A stretch of 64,000 nucleotides of DNA from Omphiscola glabra (GCA_964017045.1 OZ024798.1:29316347-29380346); one strand, 5' to 3'. Positions 48,101 to 51,570 are shown, counted from the stretch's first letter. Translations and numbers: made by a program. Notes: a model not told the origin generated them from the letters alone.

Positions 48101-50130
48101 TATGTGGATCCAGTGTCGGGGCAGTGCCGGATTAGACACGTGCCTAGGGACCCCGCGCCTTTAATGGGCTTTACACCTTTAATGGGCTTTACACCTTTAA
48201 GGGGCCTTAAGCGGGGCCCTGTGACAAAGGATCCACATTATTTGAGTTGATCTTTTCTGGAAAATAGGTGTAAACAGGCAATGATTTAATAGGCATCCCA
48301 GGTAACAATTTATAAAAGGGGGAAAGTAGCAGTACGTGAAACAACTATAGTCCAACCGTATCCGGAAATTTGTTTGAAAAAAATTTCGTCGACGGAAAAT
48401 TGATCGACGGAAATTTGATCGAACGGAATTTGGTCGAATCTTTTTTTCAGTTCACACATTAAAATTTTGCATCAAATTTCTTTTTCAACGCATAATTTTG
48501 TTATACTATATAGTATAGTGCGTTCAAAAGATTCGACCAAATTTCAGTTTTATTAAATTTCCATCCATGAATTTTCCGTCTATGAAATTTCTGTCAAACA
48601 AATTTCAGGTAACCTAGTCCAACAATTCCTCCTAAAATGTTGATCATCAAATGGCGGCTATTGAGCGTATGATGACCGCGTGAATAAGAGTAAATATTAA
48701 AAAAAGTGCTGGTCGCAAGAAAACTTGATAAGATGCAACGAACAAACCCGATGAAACCTATACCAAGGCGTGATCATTTTAAAGACATATTAACAATAAT
48801 AATAAAATGATATATAAGTATACACGAGACCCTGTGTAATTAAGTTAGGCCATGCACAACTAAAAAGTATGCTGTGCGTGATGGTTAATATGATATACGA
48901 TATTTACATAACGTTACTGTATTCAGTCATATTGCAAGAAACCCTGCACCAATCGAATATTTATGGAGATCAATTGAACATACATTTCCCTGATATTTGT
49001 CTCGTGAAAGCGGCGGTGCTCGAAGAACTGCATAGAGAAAAATTGGGGGCTGCTTTAGCAATTATTAAAACAAACAAAACAACAAGTGTGTGTTACTCGC
49101 GGTGTGCTGTGCAGTTCTGAAAGGTTCAAGATGTGCTGTGCATGAGAAAAGGTTGCGTACCAGAAAACCTTGCTTACTAGAGCTACTTGGTTTTATAATT
49201 TAACGCAGTTAACAATAATTTTACGGTATTGACATATTATGACAACTTGTGTCAATCTGTGACTTGTTAAATTAAAATTTAAAAAAATTATATTTAAAAA
49301 CAAGTAAGATTTGTATTCTGGAAGTTTAAATTATATAGGATAGGAGATTTTTTTCAGGATTTCTTGCATAAAAATCATATAAATATACTATGGTGTAGGG
49401 AATGGACGAAGCGGGTGACCACCCCGAAAGGCACTTTGTTTGGAGGGCAGCTGTTTTGGTATTTTTAAAATTCGCTTTGTTTTAATATATATATTTTGTT
49501 TTCAGAATATATTTGCCCCTCCTACAAAAAAACTTTTTTAAATCCCTGATAAAATTATTCATCTAATTTCAGTGTTTAGATTTTATTTATTTTTTTGCTA
49601 ATTTACATAAAATATAATGAATCAATTTCTAGAATTAAAAATCATTGAGACATTCAAAATGTTTTACATACATTTTTTATTGACTTACAATGAGCTCGAT
49701 CTAATTGTTTTATAATAGGTTGTAAAATAAAGAGTTCATGTATAGAAACGATGTACTAAATCGATTCAGTCCTAAGTTAGCTTAAGATACAAATAAAGGG
49801 GGGGGGGGGGGGGTCACCTGAACATTTGAAAATATCGTAAAAGAATGCAACCTCGTTACCTCATGTACCCTTCACCATTGACCTTGGGGTAATTCCCCAC
49901 CAACCAGAGGGTAATTCGCCACTGATCAGAAAGTAATTCGCCACTGACGACTGAAATTCACGTTAGATCTAAAAACTGAAAGAAATCCGACTCACCCTGT
50001 GGGACTTAATTCCATCTATGTTGACCACAAATCCCACGCCGCAGGCATCTTTCTCCAGTGACGGGTCATACAGACCCTGACTTGGGGGCAGACCTGGGCA
50101 AGTATATTGGTGTGGATTAGCCACGGGCAT
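1..50130 (-). CDS. GLT1: Glutamate synthase (GOGAT), 5' 20 coding exons, partial gene
   Basis: The gene encodes glutamate synthase, which makes two glutamates from glutamine and 2-oxoglutarate using NAD(P)H. Twenty minus-strand exons with GT-AG borders join in one frame for 908 codons plus 2 nt, and the 3' part lies beyond position 1. Visible in order are a propeptide (1-29), the nucleophile Cys30, EHRGA (58-62), GDGAG (70-74), HSRFSTN (238-244), HNGEIN (260-265), SDSGS (302-306), DRNGLRP (377-383), VETGEAR (688-694) and KRFCTGAMS (900-908). Counting Cys30 as residue 1, the Arg of HSRFSTN falls at 211, Asn of HNGEIN at 232 and Asp of SDSGS at 274, close to the catalytic positions I recall for bacterial GltB. 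Fused eukaryotic enzymes are about 2,000-2,200 residues, so roughly 40 percent is present. I see no frameshift or stop, so the gene looks functional. NADH versus NADPH use cannot be judged here. Confidence 0.95.
186..711 (-). other. Intron 19 with 59-bp repeat
   Basis: This 526-bp intron is nearly half filled by a four-copy repeat (223-455). The remainder is AT-rich. Confidence 0.85.
223..455 (+). repeat. 59-bp tandem repeat, about 4 copies
   Basis: Successive caggtcatcatgaagctgac starts at 281 and 340 give a 59-bp period. Copies differ by a few bases. Confidence 0.95.
712..846 (-). CDS. GLT1: Glutamate synthase exon 19
   Basis: This exon encodes residues 803-847, phase 0 to 0. [21 protein letters not shown] matches the YHWR.GGE.H(I/M)N.P..I..LQ motif just before the FMN domain. 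Borders are ACAG and GTAATT. Confidence 0.96.
847..1179 (-). other. Intron 18
   Basis: This 333-bp intron holds a perfect two-copy 33-bp direct repeat at 908-973 (unit starts tgtgcatacactatt). I see nothing else. Confidence 0.8.
1180..1290 (-). CDS. GLT1: Glutamate synthase exon 18 (end of central domain)
   Basis: This exon encodes residues 766-802, phase 0 to 0. [22 protein letters not shown] are diagnostic. The donor is GTAACT. Confidence 0.98.
1453..1666 (-). CDS. GLT1: Glutamate synthase exon 17 (central domain)
   Basis: This exon encodes residues 694-765. [20 protein letters not shown] (695-714) and [20 protein letters not shown] (across the next junction) are among the best conserved stretches of the family. 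The donor is GTAACA. Confidence 0.98.
1728..1885 (+). mobile_element. MITE with TIR CAGACCTGTTTAC, copy A
   Basis: The 158-bp AT-rich element has ends cagacctgtttac and gtaaacagttctg. It matches the reverse complement of the copy at 50401-50576 over nearly its whole length, including an internal tttgaggtgtatacattat. No clear target duplication is seen, perhaps because the right flank became a minisatellite. The superfamily is unknown. Confidence 0.85.
1871..2259 (+). repeat. 39-bp minisatellite, about 10 copies
   Basis: Each unit begins ggtaaacaggtctg and continues ttgttatctaagatgttttg. The first 14 bases equal the terminal inverted repeat of the adjacent MITE and the remainder is the flank next to it. 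Units are nearly identical; the main variable site is t/c in aggtatg versus aggtctg. The unit is 13 codons without a stop, which gives a spurious open frame. Confidence 0.95.
2512..2604 (-). CDS. GLT1: Glutamate synthase exon 16 (central domain)
   Basis: This exon completes Ser663 and encodes through 693, with two bases of Arg694. [14 protein letters not shown] and GLIVETGEA are family signatures. The acceptor is AATGAAG and the donor GTCAGC. Confidence 0.95.
2605..2976 (-). other. Intron 15
   Basis: This 372-bp intron contains several A or T runs of 10-20 bases. No other feature is seen. Confidence 0.8.
2977..3137 (-). CDS. GLT1: Glutamate synthase exon 15 (central domain)
   Basis: This exon encodes residues 610-662 and two bases of Ser663. 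[20 protein letters not shown] and LLILTDR are typical of the central domain. The donor is GTCAGT. Confidence 0.95.
3138..3651 (-). other. Intron 14
   Basis: This 514-bp intron has a short (CAA)n run at about 3418-3438. I see nothing else. Confidence 0.8.
3652..3786 (-). CDS. GLT1: Glutamate synthase exon 14 (central domain)
   Basis: This exon encodes residues 565-609, phase 0 to 0. [10 protein letters not shown] and [14 protein letters not shown] match the (I/V)GPE.N.L and L..PIL segments. The donor is GTAAGT. Confidence 0.95.
3787..4119 (-). other. Intron 13
   Basis: This is a 333-bp AT-rich intron in which I see nothing. Confidence 0.8.
4120..4270 (-). CDS. GLT1: Glutamate synthase exon 13 (central domain)
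   Basis: This exon encodes residues 514-564. [16 protein letters not shown] (516-531), [18 protein letters not shown] and REKIVMSL are strongly conserved in the family. The acceptor is TTACAG and the donor GTAAGT. Confidence 0.98.
4271..4617 (-). other. Intron 12
   Basis: This is a 347-bp, strongly AT-rich intron in which I see nothing. Confidence 0.8.
4618..4802 (-). CDS. GLT1: Glutamate synthase exon 12 (linker into central domain)
   Basis: This exon encodes residues 453-513 and two bases of Lys514. [15 protein letters not shown] (496-510) matches the (F)GYT.E.L...L.PM segment. The donor is GTAGGC, somewhat weak but in phase. Confidence 0.93.
4803..5132 (-). other. Intron 11
   Basis: This is a 330-bp AT-rich intron in which I see nothing. 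Confidence 0.8.
5133..5249 (-). CDS. GLT1: Glutamate synthase exon 11 (end of amidotransferase domain)
   Basis: This exon encodes residues 414-452, phase 0 to 0. [13 protein letters not shown] (414-426) matches the G.L.PG.M..(V/I)D motif that closes the amidotransferase domain. The donor is GTAAGT. Confidence 0.96.
5250..6543 (-). other. Intron 10, hosts LINE remnant
   Basis: This 1,294-bp intron has about half its length taken up by a decayed LINE 3' end inserted opposite to the gene. Confidence 0.85.
5517..6193 (+). mobile_element. Decayed non-LTR retrotransposon (LINE) 3' end
   Basis: One frame from about 5519 reads as the C-terminal part of a LINE reverse transcriptase: [12 protein letters not shown], then [20 protein letters not shown], then [12 protein letters not shown] and [11 protein letters not shown]. 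It has in-frame stops at 5864 and 5933 and loses coherence after about 6000, so it is a pseudogene. A short ATG/TGA-type microsatellite tail (tgatgatgatga) ends it near 6193. This end type is common in RTE-like clades, but the clade is a guess. The insertion is antisense to the host gene. Confidence 0.85.
6544..6698 (-). CDS. GLT1: Glutamate synthase exon 10 (amidotransferase domain)
   Basis: This exon completes Ala362 and encodes residues through 413. [20 protein letters not shown] (366-385) is a hallmark of the amidotransferase domain; SSEVGV follows. The donor is GTGAGA. Confidence 0.97.
6699..7068 (-). other. Intron 9
   Basis: This 370-bp intron has a short direct repeat (atgacatcatgattacaag, two near copies at about 6740-6795). 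The stretch near 6945-7025 could be a worn tRNA-derived SINE, but I cannot support that. Confidence 0.7.
7069..7180 (-). CDS. GLT1: Glutamate synthase exon 9 (amidotransferase domain)
   Basis: This exon encodes residues 325-361 and one base of codon 362. It holds MVPEAW (329-334) and MEPWDGP (355-361), both conserved in the family. The acceptor is TGGCAG and the donor GTTTGT. Confidence 0.96.
7181..7743 (-). other. Intron 8
   Basis: This is a 563-bp AT-rich intron. A stretch near 7370-7425 (gcagcaggctt, then atgttact) resembles one near 2375-2435 in intron 16, so both may be remnants of one dispersed repeat. Confidence 0.75.
7744..7948 (-). CDS. GLT1: Glutamate synthase exon 8 (amidotransferase active site)
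   Basis: This exon encodes residues 256-324. [11 protein letters not shown] (260-270) supplies the oxyanion-hole Asn261-Gly262, and SDSGSVDN (302-309) contains the expected substrate-contacting Asp303. Split Arg256 is completed by the first base. The donor is GTCAGT. Confidence 0.98.
8050..8168 (+). repeat. 41-bp tandem repeat, about 2.5 copies
   Basis: tagttgcatttgtcaataaa recurs with flanking atgttacaggttgacattcc. It lies in intron 7. Confidence 0.85.
8249..8460 (-). repeat. Dispersed repeat, copy 1
   Basis: Read on the minus strand it contains tgccaagtttcagctggat then gggaagtgggtaaattagc. The same series of motifs occurs on the plus strand at about 18549-18775. No coding potential is evident. 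It may be a SINE or an untranslated part of a larger element. Confidence 0.7.
8853..8989 (-). CDS. GLT1: Glutamate synthase exon 7 (amidotransferase catalytic Arg)
   Basis: This exon encodes residues 211-255 and two bases of codon 256. [21 protein letters not shown] (234-254) is a near-invariant stretch, and Arg240 is the expected glutamine-binding Arg. The donor is GTAAGC. Confidence 0.97.
8990..9415 (-). other. Intron 6
   Basis: This is a 426-bp intron in which I see no repeat or other feature. Confidence 0.8.
9416..9511 (-). CDS. GLT1: Glutamate synthase exon 6 (amidotransferase domain)
   Basis: This exon encodes residues 179-210, phase 0 to 0. [15 protein letters not shown] across the next junction matches the (F)YICSLS..T(I/V)VYKG motif of eukaryotic and bacterial enzymes. 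The acceptor is TTCCAG and the donor GTGAGA. Confidence 0.95.
9512..9909 (-). other. Intron 5
   Basis: This is a 398-bp, very AT-rich intron. I see nothing in it beyond A and T runs. Confidence 0.8.
9910..9966 (-). CDS. GLT1: Glutamate synthase exon 5, micro-exon of 57 bp
   Basis: This exon encodes residues 160-178 ([19 protein letters not shown]), phase 0 to 0. Without it the frame still holds, so support comes from the splice borders (TGCAG acceptor, GTACTG donor) and its fit to the family stretch between PLIRQ and the RK-rich segment. Confidence 0.85.
10607..10794 (-). mobile_element. SPIN-like non-autonomous hAT element with 8-bp TSD
   Basis: Ends cagtggttctcaacc and ggttgagaaccgctg are inverted repeats, and the element is flanked on both sides by atttagat (10599-10606 and 10795-10802), a perfect 8-bp hAT target duplication. 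On the minus strand it reads gcgacccctttgggggtc and atcggaaaacacatatg, which I recognise from the SPIN (SPace INvader) family. It is 188 bp long with no transposase, so it is non-autonomous. It lies in intron 4. Confidence 0.93.
11800..11882 (+). repeat. Short repeat, 3 diverged copies of about 28 bp
   Basis: ggccagctgtcaaataatg, ggccagctgtcagaatgat and gaccagctgtcggggt follow one another. Confidence 0.7.
12261..12341 (-). CDS. GLT1: Glutamate synthase exon 4 (amidotransferase domain)
   Basis: This 81-bp, phase 0 to 0 exon encodes residues 133-159. It contains LTWRTVPVN, the family's GWR(P/T)VP motif. The acceptor is CCAATCAG and the donor GTAACA. Confidence 0.93.
12530..12799 (+). repeat. 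14-bp tandem array, about 19 copies
   Basis: The unit actaaacattataa is nearly perfect. It lies in intron 3. Confidence 0.97.
12985..13487 (+). repeat. 23-bp tandem array, about 21 copies
   Basis: The unit is tgccaaaccttttgttcata plus gtg. Variants include gaagc, gaggc and gcagc in place of gtgtgc. Confidence 0.95.
13527..13727 (+). repeat. 50-bp tandem array, 4 copies
   Basis: The unit starts gatgtccagtgttaagagca. Copies are almost identical, suggesting recent expansion, and the array ends just before exon 3. Confidence 0.95.
13751..13880 (-). CDS. GLT1: Glutamate synthase exon 3 (amidotransferase domain)
   Basis: This exon encodes residues 89-132, completing Arg89 from the split codon and ending phase 0 with [14 protein letters not shown] matches the (Y/F)A(T/V)G segment of the family. 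The acceptor is CATCCCAG and the donor GTGAGT. Confidence 0.92.
13881..15232 (-). other. Intron 2
   Basis: This is a 1,352-bp AT-rich intron. The only structure I see is a diverged tandem array near 14.4-14.67 kb, listed separately. Confidence 0.85.
14405..14670 (+). repeat. Diverged tandem array, unit about 27 bp
   Basis: Repeats of ttgttagtgttccctttga with tct/tgt variants. It lies in intron 2. Confidence 0.75.
15233..15363 (-). CDS. GLT1: Glutamate synthase exon 2 (amidotransferase domain)
   Basis: This exon encodes residues 46-88 and two bases of codon 89. It carries [10 protein letters not shown] (53-62), GDGAG (70-74) and IPHDLF (79-84), signature stretches of the class II glutamine amidotransferase domain of glutamate synthase. 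The acceptor is TTACAG and the donor GTAAAG. Confidence 0.95.
15909..16160 (+). repeat. 28-bp tandem array, about 9 copies
   Basis: The unit is ccggttaaccgtagacttga plus gagatgga. It is nearly perfect, with one t/a change. Confidence 0.97.
16290..16995 (+). repeat. Diverged 40-50 bp tandem repeat, interrupted by LINE end
   Basis: Copies contain attctttgactaaccaagtt and ttggtagacaccagacatt. The array is split by a LINE 3' end at about 16359-16760. Confidence 0.8.
16359..16760 (-). mobile_element. LINE 3' end (CR1/L2-like C-terminus)
   Basis: The minus frame reads [32 protein letters not shown] and [14 protein letters not shown] then a stop, which is the C-terminal tail typical of CR1/L2/Rex-type LINE polymerases (family assignment is from recall). 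It ends in an (ATA)n tail at 16359-16380 on the plus strand. It is 5' truncated and lies inside a minisatellite. Confidence 0.8.
17421..17719 (+). repeat. 38-bp tandem array, about 8 copies
   Basis: The unit starts gtgcatgatcgtgctcagca. Copies alternate between cagcatttgac, catcatatgac and cagcatgtgac forms. Confidence 0.93.
17829..18110 (+). repeat. 21-bp tandem array, about 13 copies
   Basis: The unit is aacggtgctaacaagcaacc plus a. Because it is seven codons long without a stop, frames reading NGANKQP, TVLTSNQ and, on the minus strand, LAPFGCL stay open. There is no other sign of coding. Confidence 0.95.
18111..19815. other. Intron 1 sequence with one dispersed repeat
   Basis: No gene is seen. 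It contains a second copy of the dispersed repeat (18549-18775) and several C or G runs. The remainder looks unique. Confidence 0.7.
18549..18775 (+). repeat. Dispersed repeat, copy 2
   Basis: Shares tatttccttcatc, gctgaaaatttga, tgccaagtttcagctcgat, gggaagtgggt and agattatgccag with the inverted copy in intron 7 (8249-8460). Confidence 0.7.
19818..19890 (+). repeat. About 21-bp repeat, 3-4 copies
   Basis: taccgtatatactcgcgtag recurs with small changes. Confidence 0.8.
19933..20695 (+). repeat. 36-bp tandem array, about 21 copies
   Basis: The unit begins aaactaaggatgcggcctat and holds the palindrome atggccat. Two unit types, ending tatttcccc and taactcctc, alternate in blocks. The unit is 12 codons, giving open frames of 236 aa (plus) and 143 aa (minus) that I take as artefacts. 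Confidence 0.96.
20696..21606. other. Intron 1 sequence without recognised feature
   Basis: I see no gene, array or transposon end here. Confidence 0.6.
21612..21855 (+). repeat. 49-bp tandem array, 5 copies
   Basis: The unit includes aaggcattgtaggaggtcac then caaatcaggactgacctgaa. It is well conserved. Confidence 0.95.
22233..22361 (+). mobile_element. Truncated SPIN-like hAT fragment
   Basis: ggccgcctaagaccatcgga and, later, aactgtattaaagggtcgcg and ttgagaaccact follow the SPIN pattern on the plus strand. The 5' TIR is missing and the final base of the 3' TIR is changed. Confidence 0.85.
22362..23440. other. Intron 1 sequence without recognised feature
   Basis: An open frame of 160 codons (22628-23110, plus) has low-complexity, unfamiliar residues and no supporting signals, so I do not call it a gene. 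Nothing else is seen. Confidence 0.6.
23444..24741 (+). repeat. 37/38-bp tandem array, about 35 copies
   Basis: The unit starts gttgaaagtagaactgggga. A 37-bp type (aagtagtgcggac) and a 38-bp type (aaggtagggtggac) form blocks. Rare variants (agagatggg; ggcgaaatt) recur about 408 and 371 bp apart, which suggests duplication of a segment of 10-11 units. Confidence 0.96.
24742..27800. other. Intron 1 sequence without recognised feature
   Basis: About 3 kb of apparently unique DNA. Open frames of 74-93 codons on both strands near 25.5-26.2 kb overlap one another and resemble no family I know. Confidence 0.6.
27817..28440 (+). repeat. 26-bp tandem array, about 24 copies
   Basis: The unit is ccaaataactaaatgtctta plus ggacca. 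The core is nearly identical, and the edges are more diverged (gggcca forms on the right). Confidence 0.96.
28441..30675. other. Intron 1 sequence with two small duplications
   Basis: Holds a two-copy duplication at about 29110-29275 (gccgaacggaacaaactcta in each) and a three-copy repeat at about 29893-30002 (gtgtaggactgcctgtagga). The rest shows nothing recognisable. Confidence 0.7.
30676..31740 (+). repeat. Composite 37-38 bp array around tccggaccacttacac
   Basis: The left part (to about 31150) has diverged units with cgtatatcttagaggctacc. The right part (31236-31721) is a near-perfect 37-bp array of about 13 units starting tgtccggatcacttacacta. All share the (t)ccgga(t/c)cacttacac core. 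Confidence 0.93.
31859..32709 (+). repeat. 25-bp tandem array, about 34 copies
   Basis: The unit is catcaagcatttgccatcga plus tgtaa. Point variants (atatgcc, atcgttg, ttgctatcg) recur in mixed order. Confidence 0.97.
32985..33056 (+). repeat. About 26-bp repeat, 3 copies
   Basis: cccattctctaacgaccccc occurs three times in a row. Confidence 0.85.
33225..33540 (+). repeat. About 40-48 bp GT-rich tandem repeat
   Basis: ttggtgtgctgttgtccaaa and ggggtgtttgtgtgtgtaga recur with length changes. Overlapping plus-strand open frames here are repeat artefacts. Confidence 0.88.
33885..34195 (+). repeat. CA-rich duplication, about 140 bp, 2 copies
   Basis: acacataaaaatctctcacc and acaacccttccatgcacaaa each occur twice in the same order, followed by repeated acagacatccaa blocks. 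Confidence 0.85.
34599..35915 (+). repeat. 48-bp tandem array with higher-order structure, about 27 copies
   Basis: The unit starts tgatacatttatagcaccgc. Two variable sites (atagc/ataac and tttgta/tttata) define unit types. In the middle the order Gg-Gg-Ag-Aa repeats three times as a 192-bp tetramer (first letter site 1, second letter site 2). Confidence 0.97.
36332..36650 (+). repeat. 26-bp tandem array, about 12 copies
   Basis: The unit is gacttgaacctgtttgtgca plus cacttc. cacttcgac and cacgtcgac forms often alternate, hinting at a dimeric repeat. Confidence 0.93.
36651..38790. other. Intron 1 sequence with hAT-like scrap
   Basis: At about 37982-38060 ggggtggacaacctacggtc and cggcccgcaaaacctttta resemble the ends of hAT-type non-autonomous elements, but no matching second end was found. 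A C run lies at 37343-37360. No gene is seen. Confidence 0.55.
38795..39000 (+). repeat. Diverged repeat of about 60 bp, 3-4 copies
   Basis: Copies share gaggtctttcacaacaag or gaggtctcccataacaag and a following gctacatgt/agatgt stretch. Confidence 0.7.
39001..40153. other. Intron 1 sequence without recognised feature
   Basis: I see no gene, array or transposon end here. Confidence 0.6.
40154..40381. mobile_element. hAT-type MITE with perfect 8-bp TSD
   Basis: Ends caggcctgcacaac and gttgtgcagacctg are inverted repeats (13 of 14 match). gtatagag flanks both sides (40146-40153 and 40382-40389). An 8-bp duplication with CAG ends indicates hAT. It is 228 bp long with no open frame for a transposase. 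Confidence 0.9.
40694..41325 (+). repeat. Two linked arrays: 81 bp x2, then 43 bp x8
   Basis: Left: aggaccacaaatcacctg with actcaaaacgaaatagcccg, twice. Right (about 40970-41325): unit aacagtaggaccacagtcca continuing cccatccgctggcactcac. Both share aggaccaca and ctcacaac, so the shorter unit may derive from the longer. Confidence 0.9.
41650..41740 (+). mobile_element. hAT-like end fragment
   Basis: gggggtgtccagcccgcggt followed by atgcggcc resembles the GC-rich start of common hAT elements. No second end was found. Confidence 0.4.
41983..42418 (-). repeat. 54-bp tandem array, about 8 copies
   Basis: The plus-strand unit starts catagcttcgtagtgtcggc. It is 18 codons, so two minus-strand frames stay open (224 and 240 aa, reading [18 protein letters not shown] and a shifted version). 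Neither resembles a known protein. Confidence 0.95.
42419..43780. other. Intron 1 sequence with G run and TG microsatellite
   Basis: A run of about 25 G lies at 42993-43016 and a (TG)n tract at about 43575-43625. Nothing else is recognised. Confidence 0.75.
43788..44518 (+). repeat. 15-bp tandem array, about 48 copies, two sub-families
   Basis: The left third has cctctgtgtatttga and ccactgtgtatttga units; the right part has ctactgtatatttga. The 15-bp unit is five codons (TTVYL), giving a 160-aa open frame that is a repeat artefact. Confidence 0.97.
44519..45136. other. Intron 1 sequence without recognised feature
   Basis: I see nothing beyond T, C and A runs. Confidence 0.6.
45137..45607 (+). 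mobile_element. TIR element (CAGTGGCGTAGC type) enlarged by internal minisatellite
   Basis: It starts caggggcgtagcaagggtta and ends cacccagtg. Up to aaaagtgccgcc it matches the element at 46507-46657 (shared gttagtgcc, cagttggccgaaaatgcc). Where that copy goes on to its right TIR, this one has a 14-bp array (45255-45600). Confidence 0.75.
45255..45600 (+). repeat. 14-bp tandem array, about 25 copies
   Basis: The unit is gtgccgcctgggat with gta/gtg and cgcc/cacc variants. It sits inside the TIR element listed above. Confidence 0.95.
45608..46506. other. Intron 1 sequence without recognised feature
   Basis: I see nothing recognisable here. Confidence 0.6.
46507..46657 (+). mobile_element. Short TIR element, CAGTGGCGTAGC type
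   Basis: The ends caatggcgtaac and ctacgccagtg are inverted repeats, with gattagtgcc next to the left end. It is related to copies at 45137 and 63806. No clear target duplication is seen because the right flank is a C run. Confidence 0.7.
47262..47432 (+). repeat. About 18-20 bp tandem repeat, 8-9 copies
   Basis: The unit is ttcaatcaaatgatcacct with several point changes. Confidence 0.88.
47433..48347. other. Intron 1 sequence, small GC-rich repeat scrap
   Basis: Near 48122-48230 gtgccggattagacacgtgc and ggggccttaagcggggccctgtg suggest an eroded copy of the GGCC-rich hAT-like family seen at 61476. ctttaatgggctttacac occurs twice. Nothing else is seen. Confidence 0.5.
48357..48614. mobile_element. 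Foldback MITE (Mutator-like), copy 1, 9-bp TSD
   Basis: Long imperfect inverted arms run from cgtatccggaaatttg to the right end caaatttcaggtaacc. A perfect 9-bp duplication tagtccaac flanks it (48348-48356, 48615-48623). The centre holds actatatagtatagtgcgtt. It matches the copy at 52798-53096. TSD length and long arms suggest a MULE relative. There is no coding capacity. Confidence 0.93.
48624..49995. other. Intron 1 sequence next to exon 1
   Basis: AT-rich DNA with a run of about 16 G at 49799-49814. Near 49890-49945 gtaattcgccactga and related phrases repeat. No gene is seen. Confidence 0.65.
49996..50130 (-). CDS. GLT1: Glutamate synthase exon 1: start codon, propeptide, catalytic Cys
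   Basis: This exon encodes residues 1-45. The ATG at 50130-50128 is the only good start: an in-frame TAA lies 21 nt upstream, after six sense codons. DACGVGF puts the amidotransferase nucleophile at Cys30. Family knowledge says the first 29 residues should be removed to expose this Cys as the N-terminus. The donor GTGAGT follows the phase 0 end KSHR. A possible splice acceptor (ccttccacag on the minus strand) ends near 50152, so a separate 5' UTR exon may exist. The next exon is about 34.6 kb away. Confidence 0.9.
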
Positions 50131-50400
50131 CTTGGACTTCTTAAGTAATTACTGTGGAAGGGTAATCAAAGAAAAGCATTTAATATATGCTAGAATACAA
50201 TGTGAAAAGATGTGCATGAGCATGGTGACTTCCAACATAAGAACAGTTTATTACAGGGCGATAATTAATATCGGCATTTTGTGTTGGAATTCAATTGACT
50301 GGTTATTGAATATTACTTAAGACTTGTAGTAGAACACGTTCGTCACTATGACAGATACAAACTTTCAGTTTAGAGATGAACAGAGCTTTGAATATCAGAT

Positions 50401-50576
50401 CAGACCTGTTTACCCTCAAAATCTTAAAATCGCACAATATCATCACAAAATAGTTCAATACATTATCTTAAAAGTAAAAAAAATAAACATACAGTAAATA
50501 TAATTATAATGTATACACCTCAAAATAGTACACAGTACGCCAAACTCGTAAGAGTAAACAGGTCTGATATCAATGG
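50401..50576 (-). mobile_element. MITE with TIR CAGACCTGTTTAC, copy B
   Basis: A 176-bp element with perfect 13-bp ends cagacctgtttac and gtaaacaggtctg. Its reverse complement aligns to the copy at 1728-1885. Flanks atatcagat (left) and atatcaat (right) may be a target duplication with one indel. It lies about 270 bp upstream of the GOGAT start codon, so it could sit in or next to the promoter. Confidence 0.9.
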
Positions 50577-51127
50577 TAAAAGCGAACAAGGACCTTTAAA
50601 AAATGACTCAATACAAGAAATGAGTTGTTAAAAGAGATATCATTTAAATTTGCTAAGGGAACTGGTTCCCTGCACAAGACTCGTAAGTAAACAAAAATAA
50701 CAATAACGCTTTCGAATAATGCCTGACTTATTACTGTTATTTTGTCCCAAAACAGTTTCTTTGGTTTATAAGAAAACCAGTTGGAATTCCTTTTCTACTG
50801 AAATGACGAGACTCTCAAAGAAATGGGTGTATCGGTTTAAGGTGCCTGGGTCGATATCAGAACGGACCACAGGGAGACGTAGAAAACCCTAGCATGCATT
50901 CCACGTCCTCAGTCCTGTGTCTCAAGAGACCCTTAAATATAGTTGGAGCTCTGAACAAGGCAGAACGTTGGTAAGTTCTGGACTTTCTCAACAGCGGCGC
51001 AGGTCCCCAAATAAGACAGTTATTGATGTTTGGAGTGATTTAATGCTTCAAGGTCCAAAAACAGATGTTGTTTGGGTTTTTTTACGCATTTTCTAAAGCT
51101 TCTGTTGAGTTGCATGCTTTTTACTGA
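50577..51127. other. Upstream flank without recognised feature
   Basis: I see no gene or array here, and cannot place a promoter from sequence alone. Confidence 0.55.
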
Positions 51128-51275
51128 CAGTAGGTCACGTGAAGTCAGTAGGTCACGTGAAGGTCAGTAGGTCATTTGGAGGTCAATAGGTCATGTGAAG
51201 GTCAGTATGCCACGTGAAGGTCAGTCGGCCATGAGAAGGTCAGTAGGTCATGTGAAGGTGTCAATATGTCATTTA
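51128..51275 (+). repeat. About 19-bp tandem repeat, 7-8 copies
   Basis: The unit is gtcagtaggtcacgtgaag with changes. Confidence 0.85.
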
Positions 51276-51364
51276 ATGGAGTTTGTCCATCTGTCCAATA
51301 ACTCCAAAGCTCGTGTTGGCCCAATAAACTATATTCTAAGGATTCAGCTTTTATTTAATCCTTA

Positions 51365-51570
51365 ACACTGTGACTTGTGCAATGATTGTCAAACAAGAAT
51401 ATCATGGACGCTAAGACTTTCAAGTGTCTAATGATTTCCATACAGGAATATCATGGACGCTACGACTTTCAAGTGTGCAATGATTGCCATACAGGAATAT
51501 CATGGACGCTAAGACTTGTGTGTAATAATAACCACACAAAAATATCATAGACTCTGAGACTTGTGTAATA
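51365..51570 (+). repeat. About 57-bp repeat, 3-4 diverged copies
   Basis: aatatcatggacgctaagac recurs, followed by tttcaagtgt and aatgattgccatacagg forms. Confidence 0.82.

Larger units (their letters stand above)
15364..49995 (-). other. Intron 1, about 34.6 kb, rich in minisatellites
   Basis: The intron is bounded by donor GTGAGT after exon 1 and acceptor TTACAG before exon 2, both phase 0. It joins KSHR to VLRDSQ, which continues the conserved domain without loss, so no exon needs to lie inside. By hand estimate about 30 percent is tandem array; arrays and transposons are listed separately. No nested gene is recognisable on either strand. Confidence 0.85.
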
